From: Pseudomonas sp. FP2335
Lineage (GTDB): Bacteria > Pseudomonadota > Gammaproteobacteria > Pseudomonadales > Pseudomonadaceae
DNA: 64,000 nucleotides
NCBI RefSeq assembly: GCF_030687535.1
Contig: NZ_CP117437.1
Coordinates: forward strand, 1 to 64,000
Reading direction: 5' to 3'
How positions within the stretch are numbered: position 1 is the stretch's first letter; each line of letters begins with the position of its first letter. This document shows, in pieces, positions 23,277-33,544 of the stretch. Position numbers and translations under genes: made by a program. The notes beneath the pieces were generated by a model that was given only the letters and a program-made list of their open reading frames with translations, had not been told where the DNA came from and searched no databases.

Positions 23277-24254
23277 TCACGGCAACAGAATCGTCGAGCC
23301 GGTCGTGCGCCGTGCCGACAACTCTGTCTGCGCCTTCGCCGCATCTGCCAGCGAATAGCGCTGGTTGATGTCGATGCGCACCTTGCCACTCTTGATCATC
23401 GAGAACAGATCATCCGCCATCGCCTGCAGGTTCTGCGGGTTGTTGGCGTAGGTCGCCAGGGTTGGGCGGGTCACGTACAGCGAGCCTTTCGCCGACAGAA
23501 TCCCCAGGTTCACTCCCTCCACTGCGCCCGAGGCATTGCCGAAGCTCACCACCAGCCCGCGGGGTGCCACGCTGTCCAGCGAGGTCAGCCAGGTGTCCTT
23601 GCCGACGCCGTCGTACACCACTGGCACTTTTTTACCGTCGGTCAATTCCAGCACGCGCTGTGCGACGTTTTCCTTGCTGTAGTCGATGGTTTCCCATGCG
23701 CCAAGGGATTTGGCCAGGGCGGCTTTTTCCGGCGAACTCACGGTGCCGATCAGCTTTACGCCCAAGGCCTTGGCCCACTGGCAGGCCAACGAACCCACGC
23801 CCCCGGCCGCGGCGTGGAACAGGATGGTTTCACCACCCTTCAACTCATAGGTCTGACGCAGCAGGTACTGTACGGTCAGGCCCTTGAGCATGGCGCCGGC
23901 GGCTTGTTCGAAGCTGATCTCGTCCGGCAGGTGCACCAGGTTGGCGGCCGGCAGCACATGCAGTTCGCTGTACGCGCCCAGCGGCCCGCTGCCGTAGGCC
24001 ACGCGGTCGCCGACCTTGAACTGGGTGACTTCACTGCCGACAGCGTCGACAACCCCCGCGCCTTCCGCGCCCAACCCCGATGGCAGCGCGGGTGGTGCAT
24101 ACAAACCGCTGCGGAAATAGGTGTCGATAAAATTCAGGCCAATCGCCTCGTTTCGTACGCGAACCTGCTGTGGGCCGGGTTCCGCTGGCGTGTAGTCCAC
24201 ATACTCAAGCACTTCGGGGCCACCATGGGCGCTGAACTGGATACGTTTTGCCAT
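23277..24254 (-). CDS. qor: NADPH:quinone oxidoreductase, zinc-free MDR family
   Basis: A 325-aa member of the zeta-crystallin/QOR branch of medium-chain dehydrogenases, which reduces quinones with NADPH. It starts MAKRIQFSAHGGPEVLEYVD and has the NADPH-binding motif AAAGGVGSLACQWAKALG near residues 149-166. The cysteine and histidine ligands of zinc alcohol dehydrogenases are absent. Divergent from hemF, across 159 bp. Confidence 0.95.
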   Translation of the reverse strand: MAKRIQFSAHGGPEVLEYVDYTPAEPGPQQVRVRNEAIGLNFIDTYFRSGLYAPPALPSGLGAEGAGVVDAVGSEVTQFKVGDRVAYGSGPLGAYSELHVLPAANLVHLPDEISFEQAAGAMLKGLTVQYLLRQTYELKGGETILFHAAAGGVGSLACQWAKALGVKLIGTVSSPEKAALAKSLGAWETIDYSKENVAQRVLELTDGKKVPVVYDGVGKDTWLTSLDSVAPRGLVVSFGNASGAVEGVNLGILSAKGSLYVTRPTLATYANNPQNLQAMADDLFSMIKSGKVRIDINQRYSLADAAKAQTELSARRTTGSTILLP

Positions 24255-24389
24255 CTGCCTTCTCCTTTGGTCGAATTCGCGTAGTCGGCTATCGAACTCC
24301 TAAGCTTGATCTTCGTCAACTGCGGTGCAACCGGGTGCGGTGGTATCCTGTGCGCCCATTTGCCGCCGACGCCCAATGGCCTCGCGTAG

Positions 24390-25345
<956 letters not shown>

Positions 25346-25346
<1 letters not shown>

Positions 25347-26164
25347 TGGATCGTTATGTGGTATTCGGCAACCCCATCGGGCATAGCAAGTCGCCGCTGA
25401 TTCACCGGATGTTCGCCGAACAGACTGGCGAGCAGTTGGACTACAGCACCTTGCTCGCACCCTTGGATGATTTCATCGGCTGCGCCCGTGAGTTCTTTCA
25501 GCAAGGCCGTGGTGCCAACGTCACCGTGCCGTTCAAGGAAGACGCGTACCGCCTGGCCAACACTCTCACCGAACGCGCCCTACGTGCTGGCGCGGTGAAT
25601 ACCCTGAGCAAGCTCGCCGATGGCACGCTGCTGGGGGACAACACCGACGGCGCCGGCCTGGTGCGCGACCTTACGGTCAACGCCGGGTTGAGCCTGCAAG
25701 GCAAACGTATCCTGCTGCTGGGCGCCGGTGGCGCGGTACGTGGCGCGTTGGAGCCGTTGCTGGCGCAGCAGCCGGCATCGTTGATCATCGCCAACCGCAC
25801 CGTGGAAAAGGCCGAGATGCTCGCCGAGCTGTTCGACGACCTGGGCCCCGTGTCTGCCAGCGGTTTCGACTGGTTGCGTGAGCCGGTGGACGTGATCATC
25901 AACGCCACCTCCGCCAGCCTGTCAGGCGATGTACCGCCGATTGCCGGCAGCCTGATCGAACCGGGCAAGACGTTTTGCTACGACATGATGTACGCCAAGG
26001 AGCCGACGGCATTCTGCCGCTGGGCGACTGAACAAGGCGCGTCTGTGGCGATGGATGGCCTGGGTATGTTGGTGGAACAGGCGGCGGAAGCGTTCTTCCT
26101 GTGGCGCGGTGTGCGCCCGGAATCGGCGCCCGTATTGGCTGAACTACGCCGCCAACTGGCTTGA
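25346..26164 (+). CDS. aroE: Shikimate dehydrogenase (NADP+)
   Basis: A 272-aa enzyme that reduces 3-dehydroshikimate to shikimate. The substrate site is formed by [17 protein letters not shown], the catalytic Lys in NVTVPFKE and Asp in NTDGAG. The NADP-binding Rossmann motif is [12 protein letters not shown], followed by [10 protein letters not shown]. Coupled to hemF by a one-base overlap. Confidence 0.97.
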
Positions 26165-26188
26165 CACAAACCCAATGTGGGCACGGTC

Positions 26189-26220
26189 AGTGTGGGAGCA
26201 GGCAAGCCAGCTCCCACACT
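26189..26220. repeat. Single REP-like hairpin between aroE and a SulP gene
   Basis: AGTGTGGGAGCAGGCAAG and its near reverse complement form a compact palindrome of about 32 bp between convergent genes. It could serve as a bidirectional transcript end, although no long T run is present. Confidence 0.8.
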
Positions 26221-26228
26221 GACCATAT

Positions 26229-27797
26229 TCAGTCTTCGAAGTGAATGGGGCACCTGTCGGCCCCTTCCAGTTTCTTCAATTCCTCCACGACTTGAGGCCT
26301 TGCCCGACGCAAGGTCAAACTCCTCCCCAACCCCCGCAACCTGCGCGCCTCCTGGTGCAGCATCTCCACCCCGGAGTAGTCGATAAAGTTGATCTGCTGC
26401 GCCTCGATTACCACCCGCTCGCCCTGCAGCCGTTGCAGGCGCACTTGCAGGTAATGGCTGGCGCCAAAGAAGATCGAACCGCCCACCCGCAGCACATCCT
26501 CATCACCGTCGCGCCAATGCTGCACCCGTGGCTGCGAGGTGCGCTTGAGGTAGAAAAACAACGACGCCAGCACCCCCGCATAAATCGCCGTTTGCAGTTC
26601 CAGCAGCAGGGTGGCGACGCACGTGAGAGCCATCACCAGGAATTCGGCGCGGCTCACCCGGAACAAGGCGCGAATGCCGCGACGGTCCACCAGCCCCCAA
26701 CTGATCAACAGAATGCTCGCGGCCATGCTCGGGATCGGGATATGGGCGATCAAGGCCGCGCCAAACAGCGCAAACAGCGCCACCCACAACGCCGAAAACA
26801 CCCCGGCCAGCGGCGAGCAGGCGCCGGCTTCGTAACTCAGGCCAGAGCGGGTAAAGGAACCGGCTGACAGGTACCCGGAGAAAAATCCGCCGACGATATT
26901 GGATAAACCCTGCGCCCGGACTTCCTGATTGGCATCGAGCAACTGCTGCGAGCGCGCCGACAGCGAGCGTGCAATCGACAGGCTGGTCACCAGCCCGAGC
27001 ATGCCCACCGCCACGGCGCTGGGCAGCAGGCGCAAGATCATATCCAGGTCCATCGGCAACGGGCTGAACGGCGGCAGCTTGCCGATAAACGAACTGACCC
27101 GCGCCACATGCCCGAACATCGCCGGCCACAGCCAGGCCACCAGGCTGCCCAGTGCCAGCGCGATCAACAGCGTCGGCCAGCGCGGTACCCGGTATTTCAG
27201 CAGCGCCCCCACCAACAATGTACCCAGGCCCAGGGCCAGTGAGGCGTGGTCCCATTCCCCGCTGTGATCCACCAGCGCCATCAGGCTCTTGATCGCCGTG
27301 GCCTGGCTGGGCAGATCCAGCCCCAACAGGTTCGGCAGTTGCCCCAGGGCAATGACCACGGCGGCGCCCAGGGTGAAACCCAGCACCACCGAGTGGGACA
27401 CGAAATTCACCAGCGCGCCGAAGCGCAGCATGCCCAGCAACCACTGGAAAACCCCGGCAAGGAATGTGAGCAGCAGGATCAGGGTGATGTAGTCCTGGGA
27501 ACCCGGCACGGCCAGTGGGCTGACGCTGGCGTACAGCACGATGGAAATCGCCGCCGTCGGGCCGCAGATCAGGTGCCAGGATGAGCCCCAGAGGCAGGCG
27601 ATCAGCACCGGAATGATCGCGGCGTAGAGCCCATACTCTGGTGGGAGGCCGGCAATCAGTGCGTAGGCAATCGACTGCGGCAAGGCCAGTACGGCGCCGC
27701 TGAGTCCCACCATCGCATCCCGGCCGACGCTCGCGCGAGTCTGGCGCGGGAGCCAGCTGAGGAAGGGGAAAAGTGTGTGGCGGTTGGGCCGGGGCAT
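26229..27797 (-). CDS. SulP-family anion transporter with STAS domain
   Basis: A 522-aa inner-membrane protein of the SulP/SLC26 family. About ten to twelve hydrophobic segments span residues 25-425 (for example LALPQSIAYALIAGLPPEYGLYAA, the SulP signature). A cytoplasmic STAS domain follows (VVIEAQQINFIDYSGVEMLHQEA). The anion is not predictable from sequence; sulfate, bicarbonate or dicarboxylates are all carried by the family. It lies alone between hairpins and is not linked to cys genes. Confidence 0.88.
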   Translation of the reverse strand: MPRPNRHTLFPFLSWLPRQTRASVGRDAMVGLSGAVLALPQSIAYALIAGLPPEYGLYAAIIPVLIACLWGSSWHLICGPTAAISIVLYASVSPLAVPGSQDYITLILLLTFLAGVFQWLLGMLRFGALVNFVSHSVVLGFTLGAAVVIALGQLPNLLGLDLPSQATAIKSLMALVDHSGEWDHASLALGLGTLLVGALLKYRVPRWPTLLIALALGSLVAWLWPAMFGHVARVSSFIGKLPPFSPLPMDLDMILRLLPSAVAVGMLGLVTSLSIARSLSARSQQLLDANQEVRAQGLSNIVGGFFSGYLSAGSFTRSGLSYEAGACSPLAGVFSALWVALFALFGAALIAHIPIPSMAASILLISWGLVDRRGIRALFRVSRAEFLVMALTCVATLLLELQTAIYAGVLASLFFYLKRTSQPRVQHWRDGDEDVLRVGGSIFFGASHYLQVRLQRLQGERVVIEAQQINFIDYSGVEMLHQEARRLRGLGRSLTLRRARPQVVEELKKLEGADRCPIHFED

Positions 27798-27848
27798 CAG
27801 GGTCTCGGTCTTGAAGTTTGGCGCAGAATATCAGCACACACTGGACTT

Positions 27849-27937
27849 TGTGGGAGCGGGCTTGCTCGCGAATGCGGTGGTTCAGCTAAGCAATCGTTGG
27901 CTGACACACCGCATTCGCGAGCAAGCCCGCTCCCACA
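27849..27937. repeat. REP doublet (REPIN) between SulP and choline-binding protein genes
   Basis: Inverted TGTGGGAGCGGGCTTGCTCG copies, with inverted GCGAATGCGGTG/CACCGCATTCGC extensions, span 89 bp. It lies between two genes on the minus strand, in the promoter area of the SulP gene and downstream of the choline-binding protein gene. Confidence 0.93.
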
Positions 27938-27955
27938 TTTGGATTGCATCTGGTC

Positions 27956-28870
27956 TTAGAGTTTTGCTTTTACTGCCGATAGTGCATCTTTGCCATCCAC
28001 GGTCTTCACCCCCTCCAGCCACTTATCCAACACCGCCGGATTGGCCTTGATCCACGCCTTCGCCGCATCCGCATTGCTGACCTTGTTGTTGCTCACCTCG
28101 GCCATGATGCTGTTCTCCATCTCCTGGGTAAAACTCAGGTTGGTCAGCAGTTTTCCTACGTTCGGGCAGGCTTGTGCGTAGCCTTTGCGCGTCAGGGTGT
28201 ACACGCTGCCGGTGTCGCCGAAGTACTTCTCGCCGCCCTTGAGGTAATGCATTTTCAACTGCACGTTCATCGGGTGCGGGGTCCAGCCGAGGAAGGTCAC
28301 GAATTTCTGCTTCTTAACCGCCCGCGATACTTCGGCGAGCATCGCCTGTTCGCTGGACTCGATCAGTTTCCATTGGCCGAGGTCGAAGTCGTTTTTCTTG
28401 ATGATGTCCTGCAACGAGATATTTGCCGGCGCGCCGGAGCCGATGCCGTAGATTTTCTTGTCGAACTTGTCGGCAAACTTGTTCAAGTCGGCAAACTCAT
28501 GCACACCGGCGGCCCACACGTAGTCCGGCACGGCAAGGGTGAACTCGGTGCCTTCGAGGTTTTTCGCCAACTGCACCACTTCGCCATTGGCGATGAACTT
28601 GTCATAGAACCCCTGCTGCGCCGGCATCCAGTTACCGAGGAACACGTCCACCTGGCCGTCCTTGAGCCCGCCAAAGGTGATCGGCACCGCCAGGGTGTCG
28701 ACCTTGGCCTTGTAGCCCATGCCCGTCAGCAGAAAGCTGGTGATGGCATTGGTGGCGGCGATGTCGCTCCAGCCCGGATCGGCCATTTTCACCGTGTCAC
28801 AACTGGTGTCCGCATACACATTGGCGCTGCTCAACGCCAAGATGCCCAGCACCGCAGTCAACTTTTGCAT
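27956..28870 (-). CDS. Periplasmic choline/betaine-binding protein of an ABC transporter (orphan)
   Basis: A 304-aa OpuAC-type substrate-binding protein with signal peptide MQKLTAVLGILALSSANVYA. The mature part shows the ChoX-like pattern, with aromatic cage residues in PGWSD and LGNWMP. No ATPase or permease gene is adjacent; Pseudomonas is known to use orphan binding proteins (BetX, CaiX, CbcX) with a shared CbcWV core. It starts 18 bp after the choline sulfatase stop, so it likely supplies choline or choline-sulfate for that pathway (inference). Confidence 0.88.
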   Translation of the reverse strand: MQKLTAVLGILALSSANVYADTSCDTVKMADPGWSDIAATNAITSFLLTGMGYKAKVDTLAVPITFGGLKDGQVDVFLGNWMPAQQGFYDKFIANGEVVQLAKNLEGTEFTLAVPDYVWAAGVHEFADLNKFADKFDKKIYGIGSGAPANISLQDIIKKNDFDLGQWKLIESSEQAMLAEVSRAVKKQKFVTFLGWTPHPMNVQLKMHYLKGGEKYFGDTGSVYTLTRKGYAQACPNVGKLLTNLSFTQEMENSIMAEVSNNKVSNADAAKAWIKANPAVLDKWLEGVKTVDGKDALSAVKAKL

Positions 28871-28888
28871 GGCCTTCCCTCTGTCTAT

Positions 28889-30403
28889 TTATTGGTTTTG
28901 GCAGGGTTGTGGATAACGTGCCTTGCGCTCCAGGTCGTCGAGGTCGATGTGGTTGCGCATGTATTGCTGACTGGCGTCCACCAGTGGCTGGTGATCCCAG
29001 CTCTTCAGCTTGCCCTGGGTCAGGGCGTCAAACACCAGGCGACGGCGGCGTTGGCTGGCGAGCACCTGCTGGTGGATCGCCGGGATGTCCCATTTGGCCC
29101 GCGCCTCACTTAAAAACGCCTCGAACAGCGGCCGGTGTTCCGGTGACTGGCTGAGGTTCTCCCGCTCGTGCGGGTCGTTGTGCACATCAAACAGCAGGCA
29201 CGGATCGTCCTCGCTGTAGATGAATTTGAAGCTGGCGCGGCGAATCATCATCAGCGGGCTGATGGTGCCTTCGGCCATGTATTCGCCAAAAACTTCGTCG
29301 TGCCCGCCCTGCCCCTGCAAGTGCGAGACCAGCGAGCGGCCGTCCAGTGGCAAGCGTGGGTCCAGCGCGCCGCCGGCCAGTTCGACCAGCGTGGGCAGCA
29401 GGTCGGCAGTGGACACGGCGTTGCTGACCCGCCCCGGCGCAAATTGCCCCGGCGCGCTGACCAACAGCGGCACCCGGGCGGCCATTTCAAACCAGTGCAT
29501 TTTGTACCAGAGGCCGCGCTCGCCGAGCATGTCGCCATGGTCGCCGGAGAAGATGATGATGGTGTCATCGGCCAGGCCAGTGTCTTCCAGGGTTTGCAGC
29601 AATTTTCCGACATTGCTGTCGATGTAACTGCACGCGCCGAAGTAGGCACGCCGTGCATCGCGGATCTTATCCACCGGCAGCGGCTTGCCCCACAGGTCGT
29701 AGACCTTGAGCAGACGCTGGGAGTGCGGGTCGAGATCCTCCTGCGCAGGCGTTGCAGGCAAGGGGATTTCGGCGTCGTCGTACAAATCCCAGAACGGTTT
29801 GGGAATCGTGTACGGATCATGGGGATGGGTCATCGACACGGTCAGGCAGAACGGCCGGTCGCCGTCTTCGCGAATGTGGTCGAACAGGTATTGCTGGGCC
29901 TTGAACACCACCTCCTCGTCGAAATCCAGCTGGTTGGTGCGCACGCATGGCCCGGCTTGCAGCACCGAGGACATGTTGTGAAACCAACTGGGGCGCACGT
30001 CCGGTTCATCCCAGTTCACCGCCCAGCCGTAGTCGGCGGGATAGATGTCACTGGTCAGGCGTTCTTCATAGCCGTGCAACTGGTCGGGGCCGCAGAAGTG
30101 CATCTTGCCTGACAGCGCCGTGCGGTAGCCGAGGCGACGCAGGTAGTGGGCATACGTCGGTATATCGGCGGGGAAATCGGCCGCGTTGTCGTAGGCGCCG
30201 ATCTTGCTCGGCAGCTGGCCACTGACCAGGGTGAAACGCGACGGTGCGCACAGCGGGCTGTTGCAATAGGCGGCGTCAAACACCACGCCCTGGGCGGCGA
30301 GGCGGCTCAAATTCGGTAATTGGATCGGCGAAGAACCGTAGAACGGCAGCAACGGTGCGGCCATTTGATCGGCCATGATGAAAAGAATGTTCTTGCGCTT
30401 CAT
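28889..30403 (-). CDS. betC: Choline-sulfatase
   Basis: A 504-aa type I sulfatase that hydrolyses choline-O-sulfate to choline and sulfate. The sulfatase signature PLCAPSRFTLVSG holds Cys52, the residue converted to formylglycine. Metal-binding motifs are MADQM near residue 12 and SGDHGDMLGERG. The C-terminal part (RRRRLVFDALTQGKLKSWDH) is typical of choline sulfatases. The start MKRKNILFIMADQ at 30403 is the family start. It has no export signal, so it is cytoplasmic. It is divergent from the LysR regulator at 30507. Confidence 0.95.
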   Translation of the reverse strand: MKRKNILFIMADQMAAPLLPFYGSSPIQLPNLSRLAAQGVVFDAAYCNSPLCAPSRFTLVSGQLPSKIGAYDNAADFPADIPTYAHYLRRLGYRTALSGKMHFCGPDQLHGYEERLTSDIYPADYGWAVNWDEPDVRPSWFHNMSSVLQAGPCVRTNQLDFDEEVVFKAQQYLFDHIREDGDRPFCLTVSMTHPHDPYTIPKPFWDLYDDAEIPLPATPAQEDLDPHSQRLLKVYDLWGKPLPVDKIRDARRAYFGACSYIDSNVGKLLQTLEDTGLADDTIIIFSGDHGDMLGERGLWYKMHWFEMAARVPLLVSAPGQFAPGRVSNAVSTADLLPTLVELAGGALDPRLPLDGRSLVSHLQGQGGHDEVFGEYMAEGTISPLMMIRRASFKFIYSEDDPCLLFDVHNDPHERENLSQSPEHRPLFEAFLSEARAKWDIPAIHQQVLASQRRRRLVFDALTQGKLKSWDHQPLVDASQQYMRNHIDLDDLERKARYPQPCQNQ

Positions 30404-30508
30404 GGGTTCTCGGCATTCCATAGGCGGTGTTTATGCGAATGAGCATGCAGCCCATGGAAATTGGGGTAAAGCCCATGAAACGCAATGTCTAGGATAAGCA
30501 CAGCTTAT
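30404..30508. promoter_or_regulatory. betC/LysR divergent control region
   Basis: The gap contains a perfect inverted repeat, ATAAGC-ACA-GCTTAT (30494-30508), which fits the LysR T-N11-A pattern and overlaps the regulator's own start codon. A direct repeat of GCCCATG-AAA type occurs near 30451 and 30471. Binding by the adjacent regulator is inferred. Confidence 0.55.
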
Positions 30509-31457
30509 GTATGAAGCCCTAGGGGATTTGTCCCTCGACCTGCTGCGCGCCTTTGAAGCGGCCGCGCGTCACCGCAGTTTTACCGCTGCCGCGATGGAAC
30601 TGGGCACCACCCAGCCGGCCATCAGCCAGCAGATCAAGCGCCTGGAGGAACAGCTGGCAACCCGCCTGTTTGATCGTATCTATCGCGGCATCGAACTGAC
30701 CGACGCCGGCGCGCTGCTGTTTGAGCACGTGCAAGGCGGTTTGCAGAACATCAACCAGGGCTTGAGCGCGATCACCCAGCAGGATCAGCACGAAGTGCTG
30801 CAAGTGGCCACCGACTTCGCCTTCGCCGCCTATTGGCTGATGCCGCGCCTGCATCGCTTCCACCAGGCCAACCCGCAGGTCGATGTAAGCCTGGTCACCA
30901 GCGAGCGCAACCACGCCAGCCTGCGCAGTGACATTGACGTGGCGGTGCTGTTCGGCGACGGCCGCTTCAAGCAGGGCGAAAGCCTGTGGCTGTTCAACGA
31001 GGAAGTGTTCCCGGTGTGCAGCCCGCAGTGGCTCAAGGCCCAGGCCACGCCGCTGACTGTACAGAATCTGCACGATTTTCCCTTGCTGCACCTGCGCCAG
31101 GAAAACAACAGCCAGTGGTTCGACTGGAGCGGCGTGTTCCGCGAGCTGGGCATCAGCGCCGCGCCGACGCCCGGGCAACTGCGTTTCGACAACTACACCC
31201 TGCTGATCCAGGCGGCCATTGCCGGCCAGGGCGTGGCAATCGGCTGGCGCCACTTGGTGGACAACCTGCTGGAGCAGAACTGGCTGTGTCGACCGTTCGG
31301 CGACACGGTGGTCTCGCGCTTCGGCTACTACGTGGTGCAGCCCCAGCGCAAACGTCGCGGGCAGTTGGTCGAGCGCTTTGTCCAGTGGCTATTGGCCGAA
31401 CAGGCCAGCAGCGCGCAGTCATTGACCGGGCTGGCCCTCCCGTCGATTGCGGTCTAG
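30507..31457 (+). CDS. LysR-family regulator of choline-sulfate utilisation
   Basis: A 316-aa LysR-type activator. The N-terminal winged helix reads LLRAFEAAARHRSFTAAAMELGTTQPAISQQIKRLEEQL, followed by the effector-binding domain from about residue 95. Its position, divergent from betC, matches the choline-sulfate regulators annotated in Pseudomonas. The ribosome-binding site (AGGA) is 12 nt from the ATG, so a slightly later start is possible. A small gene follows 31 bp downstream. Confidence 0.88.
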   Translation: MYEALGDLSLDLLRAFEAAARHRSFTAAAMELGTTQPAISQQIKRLEEQLATRLFDRIYRGIELTDAGALLFEHVQGGLQNINQGLSAITQQDQHEVLQVATDFAFAAYWLMPRLHRFHQANPQVDVSLVTSERNHASLRSDIDVAVLFGDGRFKQGESLWLFNEEVFPVCSPQWLKAQATPLTVQNLHDFPLLHLRQENNSQWFDWSGVFRELGISAAPTPGQLRFDNYTLLIQAAIAGQGVAIGWRHLVDNLLEQNWLCRPFGDTVVSRFGYYVVQPQRKRRGQLVERFVQWLLAEQASSAQSLTGLALPSIAV

Positions 31458-31488
31458 GATTTGGCGCTTACTGGATCCGGAGGCCGTC

Positions 31489-31818
31489 ATGCAACGTATC
31501 AAGGGCTACCACGCCCATGTCTACTTCGACGCGAGCACCCTCGAACAGGCGCGCACCTTGTGCGAAGAGGCCGCCAAACTTTTTCCGCTGCGCATGGGCC
31601 GTGTGCATGAACGGCCGGTGGGCCCGCACCCGGATTGGAGCTGCCAGCTGGCGTTCGATCCCGAATACATCGGCGTGGTGCTGCCGTGGTTGGTGATTCA
31701 TCGCAACGGTCTGGTGGTGTTCCTGCACCCCGATACCGGCGATGACCTCAAGGATCACACCGACTACGCGGTCTGGATGGGGGCGATGCCAGAGTTGAAT
31801 TTGTCAGCATTTTCTTAG
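31489..31818 (+). CDS. DOPA 4,5-dioxygenase-family protein
   Basis: A 109-aa protein beginning MQRIKGYHAHVYFD, with His-rich motifs YHAHVYF, ERPVGPHPDWSC and VIHRNGLVVFLHPDTGDDLKDH typical of the DOPA-dioxygenase-like family. The His residues are plausible metal ligands. The bacterial substrate is unknown. The start is set by GGAGG at 31479-31483, 5 nt before the ATG. It follows the LysR gene by 31 bp. Confidence 0.82.
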   Translation: MQRIKGYHAHVYFDASTLEQARTLCEEAAKLFPLRMGRVHERPVGPHPDWSCQLAFDPEYIGVVLPWLVIHRNGLVVFLHPDTGDDLKDHTDYAVWMGAMPELNLSAFS

Positions 31819-31914
31819 ATCAAATCCCTAAATATGGGATTGATATTTATATATTGAGACTTTCCTCCGCGTAGGTTTATATTCGTCGCATCCGCTCAGA
31901 ACTCAGGTGAAGCG
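31819..31914 (+). promoter_or_regulatory. dgo operon upstream region with imperfect inverted repeat
   Basis: An AT-rich gap holds ATCAAATCCC (31819-31828) and GGGATTGAT (31836-31844), an imperfect inverted repeat with a 7-bp spacer. It could be an operator for the galactonate operon or a weak terminator of the upstream gene. No regulator gene is adjacent to the operon in this window. Confidence 0.4.
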
Positions 31915-32874
31915 ATGCAGGCGCAATTGATCGCGCTCGATTGGGGAACCAGCTCCCTTCGTGCTTACAAACTCGGCCCGGCAGGCGTCGTGCTGGAACA
32001 CCGCGCGCTGGCGTGCGGGATCATGCATTTGCCCAGCGAGCCCCGGGACATTGCCGGCGTGCGTTGCAGTGATGGCTTCGAGCTGGCCTTCGACACGGCC
32101 TGCGGCGATTGGCTCGACGCCCAGCCAGGCGTGCCGGTGATCGCCTGCGGCATGGTCGGCAGCGCCCAGGGCTGGAGCGAGGCGGCCTATCGCAATACCC
32201 CCGTCGACGTCGCCAGCCTCGGCCAGGCTTTGCACCGCGTGCGTAGCCTGCGCGGGGTGGACGTGCATATCGTGCCGGGCGTGATCGAGCAGGCCGGCTT
32301 GCCCAACGTGATGCGCGGCGAAGAAACTCAGGTGCTGGGCGTGCTGCAAGGGCTTGGCGCCGACGTGCTGATCGGCCTGCCGGGCAGCCATTCCAAGTGG
32401 GTCGAGGTGGTCGATGGCTGCATCACCCATTTCGATACCTTCATGACTGGGGAAGTGTTTGCGGTGTTGAGCAAACACAGCATCCTCGGGCGCACCCAGC
32501 AGATCACCGAACAGTTCCAGGCCGAAGCCTTCGACCGTGGCGTGCAGGTGGCGCTGTCGGAGGACGGCCGGCGCGGTGTGCTGTCGACCCTGTTCAGCGC
32601 CCGCACCCTGGGGCTCACGGCCGAACTTTCGCCGCAGCAGCAGCCCGACTACCTGTCCGGCCTGCTGATCGGCCATGAACTGATCGGGCTGCCGGAGCGC
32701 GCCAAACAGCAGCCGATCATCCTGGTGGGCGCAGCGCCATTGTGTGCCCGCTACCAACGCGCCCTCGCCCTCTGCGGTTTCGCCCACGTCAGCCTCGCGC
32801 AGGAGGCCACCGCGCGCGGCCTGTGGCAGTTGGCCGTGGCCGCCGGGCTCACTCAACCAGCATTGCAGGTCTGA
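31915..32874 (+). CDS. dgoK: 2-dehydro-3-deoxygalactonokinase
   Basis: A 319-aa sugar kinase that phosphorylates 2-keto-3-deoxygalactonate in the DeLey-Doudoroff galactose pathway. It begins MQAQLIALDWGTSSLRAY, the DgoK N-terminal phosphate-binding motif, and has IGLPGSHSKWVEV in the middle. First gene of dgoK-dgoA-dgoD-transporter; the dgoA ATG follows its stop by one base. Confidence 0.94.
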   Translation: MQAQLIALDWGTSSLRAYKLGPAGVVLEHRALACGIMHLPSEPRDIAGVRCSDGFELAFDTACGDWLDAQPGVPVIACGMVGSAQGWSEAAYRNTPVDVASLGQALHRVRSLRGVDVHIVPGVIEQAGLPNVMRGEETQVLGVLQGLGADVLIGLPGSHSKWVEVVDGCITHFDTFMTGEVFAVLSKHSILGRTQQITEQFQAEAFDRGVQVALSEDGRRGVLSTLFSARTLGLTAELSPQQQPDYLSGLLIGHELIGLPERAKQQPIILVGAAPLCARYQRALALCGFAHVSLAQEATARGLWQLAVAAGLTQPALQV

Positions 32875-32875
32875 C

Positions 32876-33496
32876 ATGCTCAAGCACGCACTCGCACAAA
32901 ACGGTTTGATCGCCATCCTGCGCGGTATCCGCCCGGACGAAGCCCAGGCCATCGGCCAGGTGTTGTACCAGGCTGGGTTTCGCGTCATTGAAGTCCCGCT
33001 CAACTCGCCGGACCCTTACACCAGCATCCGCACGCTGCGCGACAGCCTGCCCGCCGATTGCCTGATCGGTGCCGGCACGGTGCTGACGCCGGAACAGGTC
33101 GAGCAGGTGAAAGCTGCCGGCGGCCAGGTGATCGTCATGCCCCACAGTGACGCCAAGGTCTTGCGTGCCGCAAAAGCGGCAGGGCTGTTTTTGTCGCCGG
33201 GCGTTGCCACGCCCACCGAAGCCTTCGCCGCCCTGGCCGAAGGGGCCGACGTATTGAAACTGTTCCCCGCCGAGCAAATGGGCCCGGCGGTGATCAAGGC
33301 GTGGCTGGCGGTACTGCCGGCGGGCACGCTGCTGCTGCCGGTGGGCGGCATTACCCCGGACAACATGCAGGTGTTTATCGACGCCGGCGCCAAGGGGTTC
33401 GGGCTGGGTTCCGGGTTGTTCAAACCGGGTATGACAGTGGATCAGGTAGCGAGCCGCGCCCAGGCTTATGTCGCCGCCTGGAAAGCCCTGAGCTGA
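32876..33496 (+). CDS. dgoA: 2-dehydro-3-deoxy-6-phosphogalactonate aldolase
   Basis: A 206-aa class I aldolase that cleaves KDPGal to pyruvate and glyceraldehyde-3-phosphate. The catalytic Glu is in VIEVPLNSP and the Schiff-base Lys in VLKLFPAEQMGP. The start MLKHALAQNGLIAILRG at 32876 follows the dgoK stop by one base; a longer upstream frame overlaps dgoK and is rejected. It is similar to Eda, but the context sets it as the galactonate enzyme. Confidence 0.94.
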   Translation: MLKHALAQNGLIAILRGIRPDEAQAIGQVLYQAGFRVIEVPLNSPDPYTSIRTLRDSLPADCLIGAGTVLTPEQVEQVKAAGGQVIVMPHSDAKVLRAAKAAGLFLSPGVATPTEAFAALAEGADVLKLFPAEQMGPAVIKAWLAVLPAGTLLLPVGGITPDNMQVFIDAGAKGFGLGSGLFKPGMTVDQVASRAQAYVAAWKALS

Positions 33497-33544
33497 GATC
33501 AAGTCTTGCGCCCACAGGCGCCGCATCTATAAGAGAGATAACAG

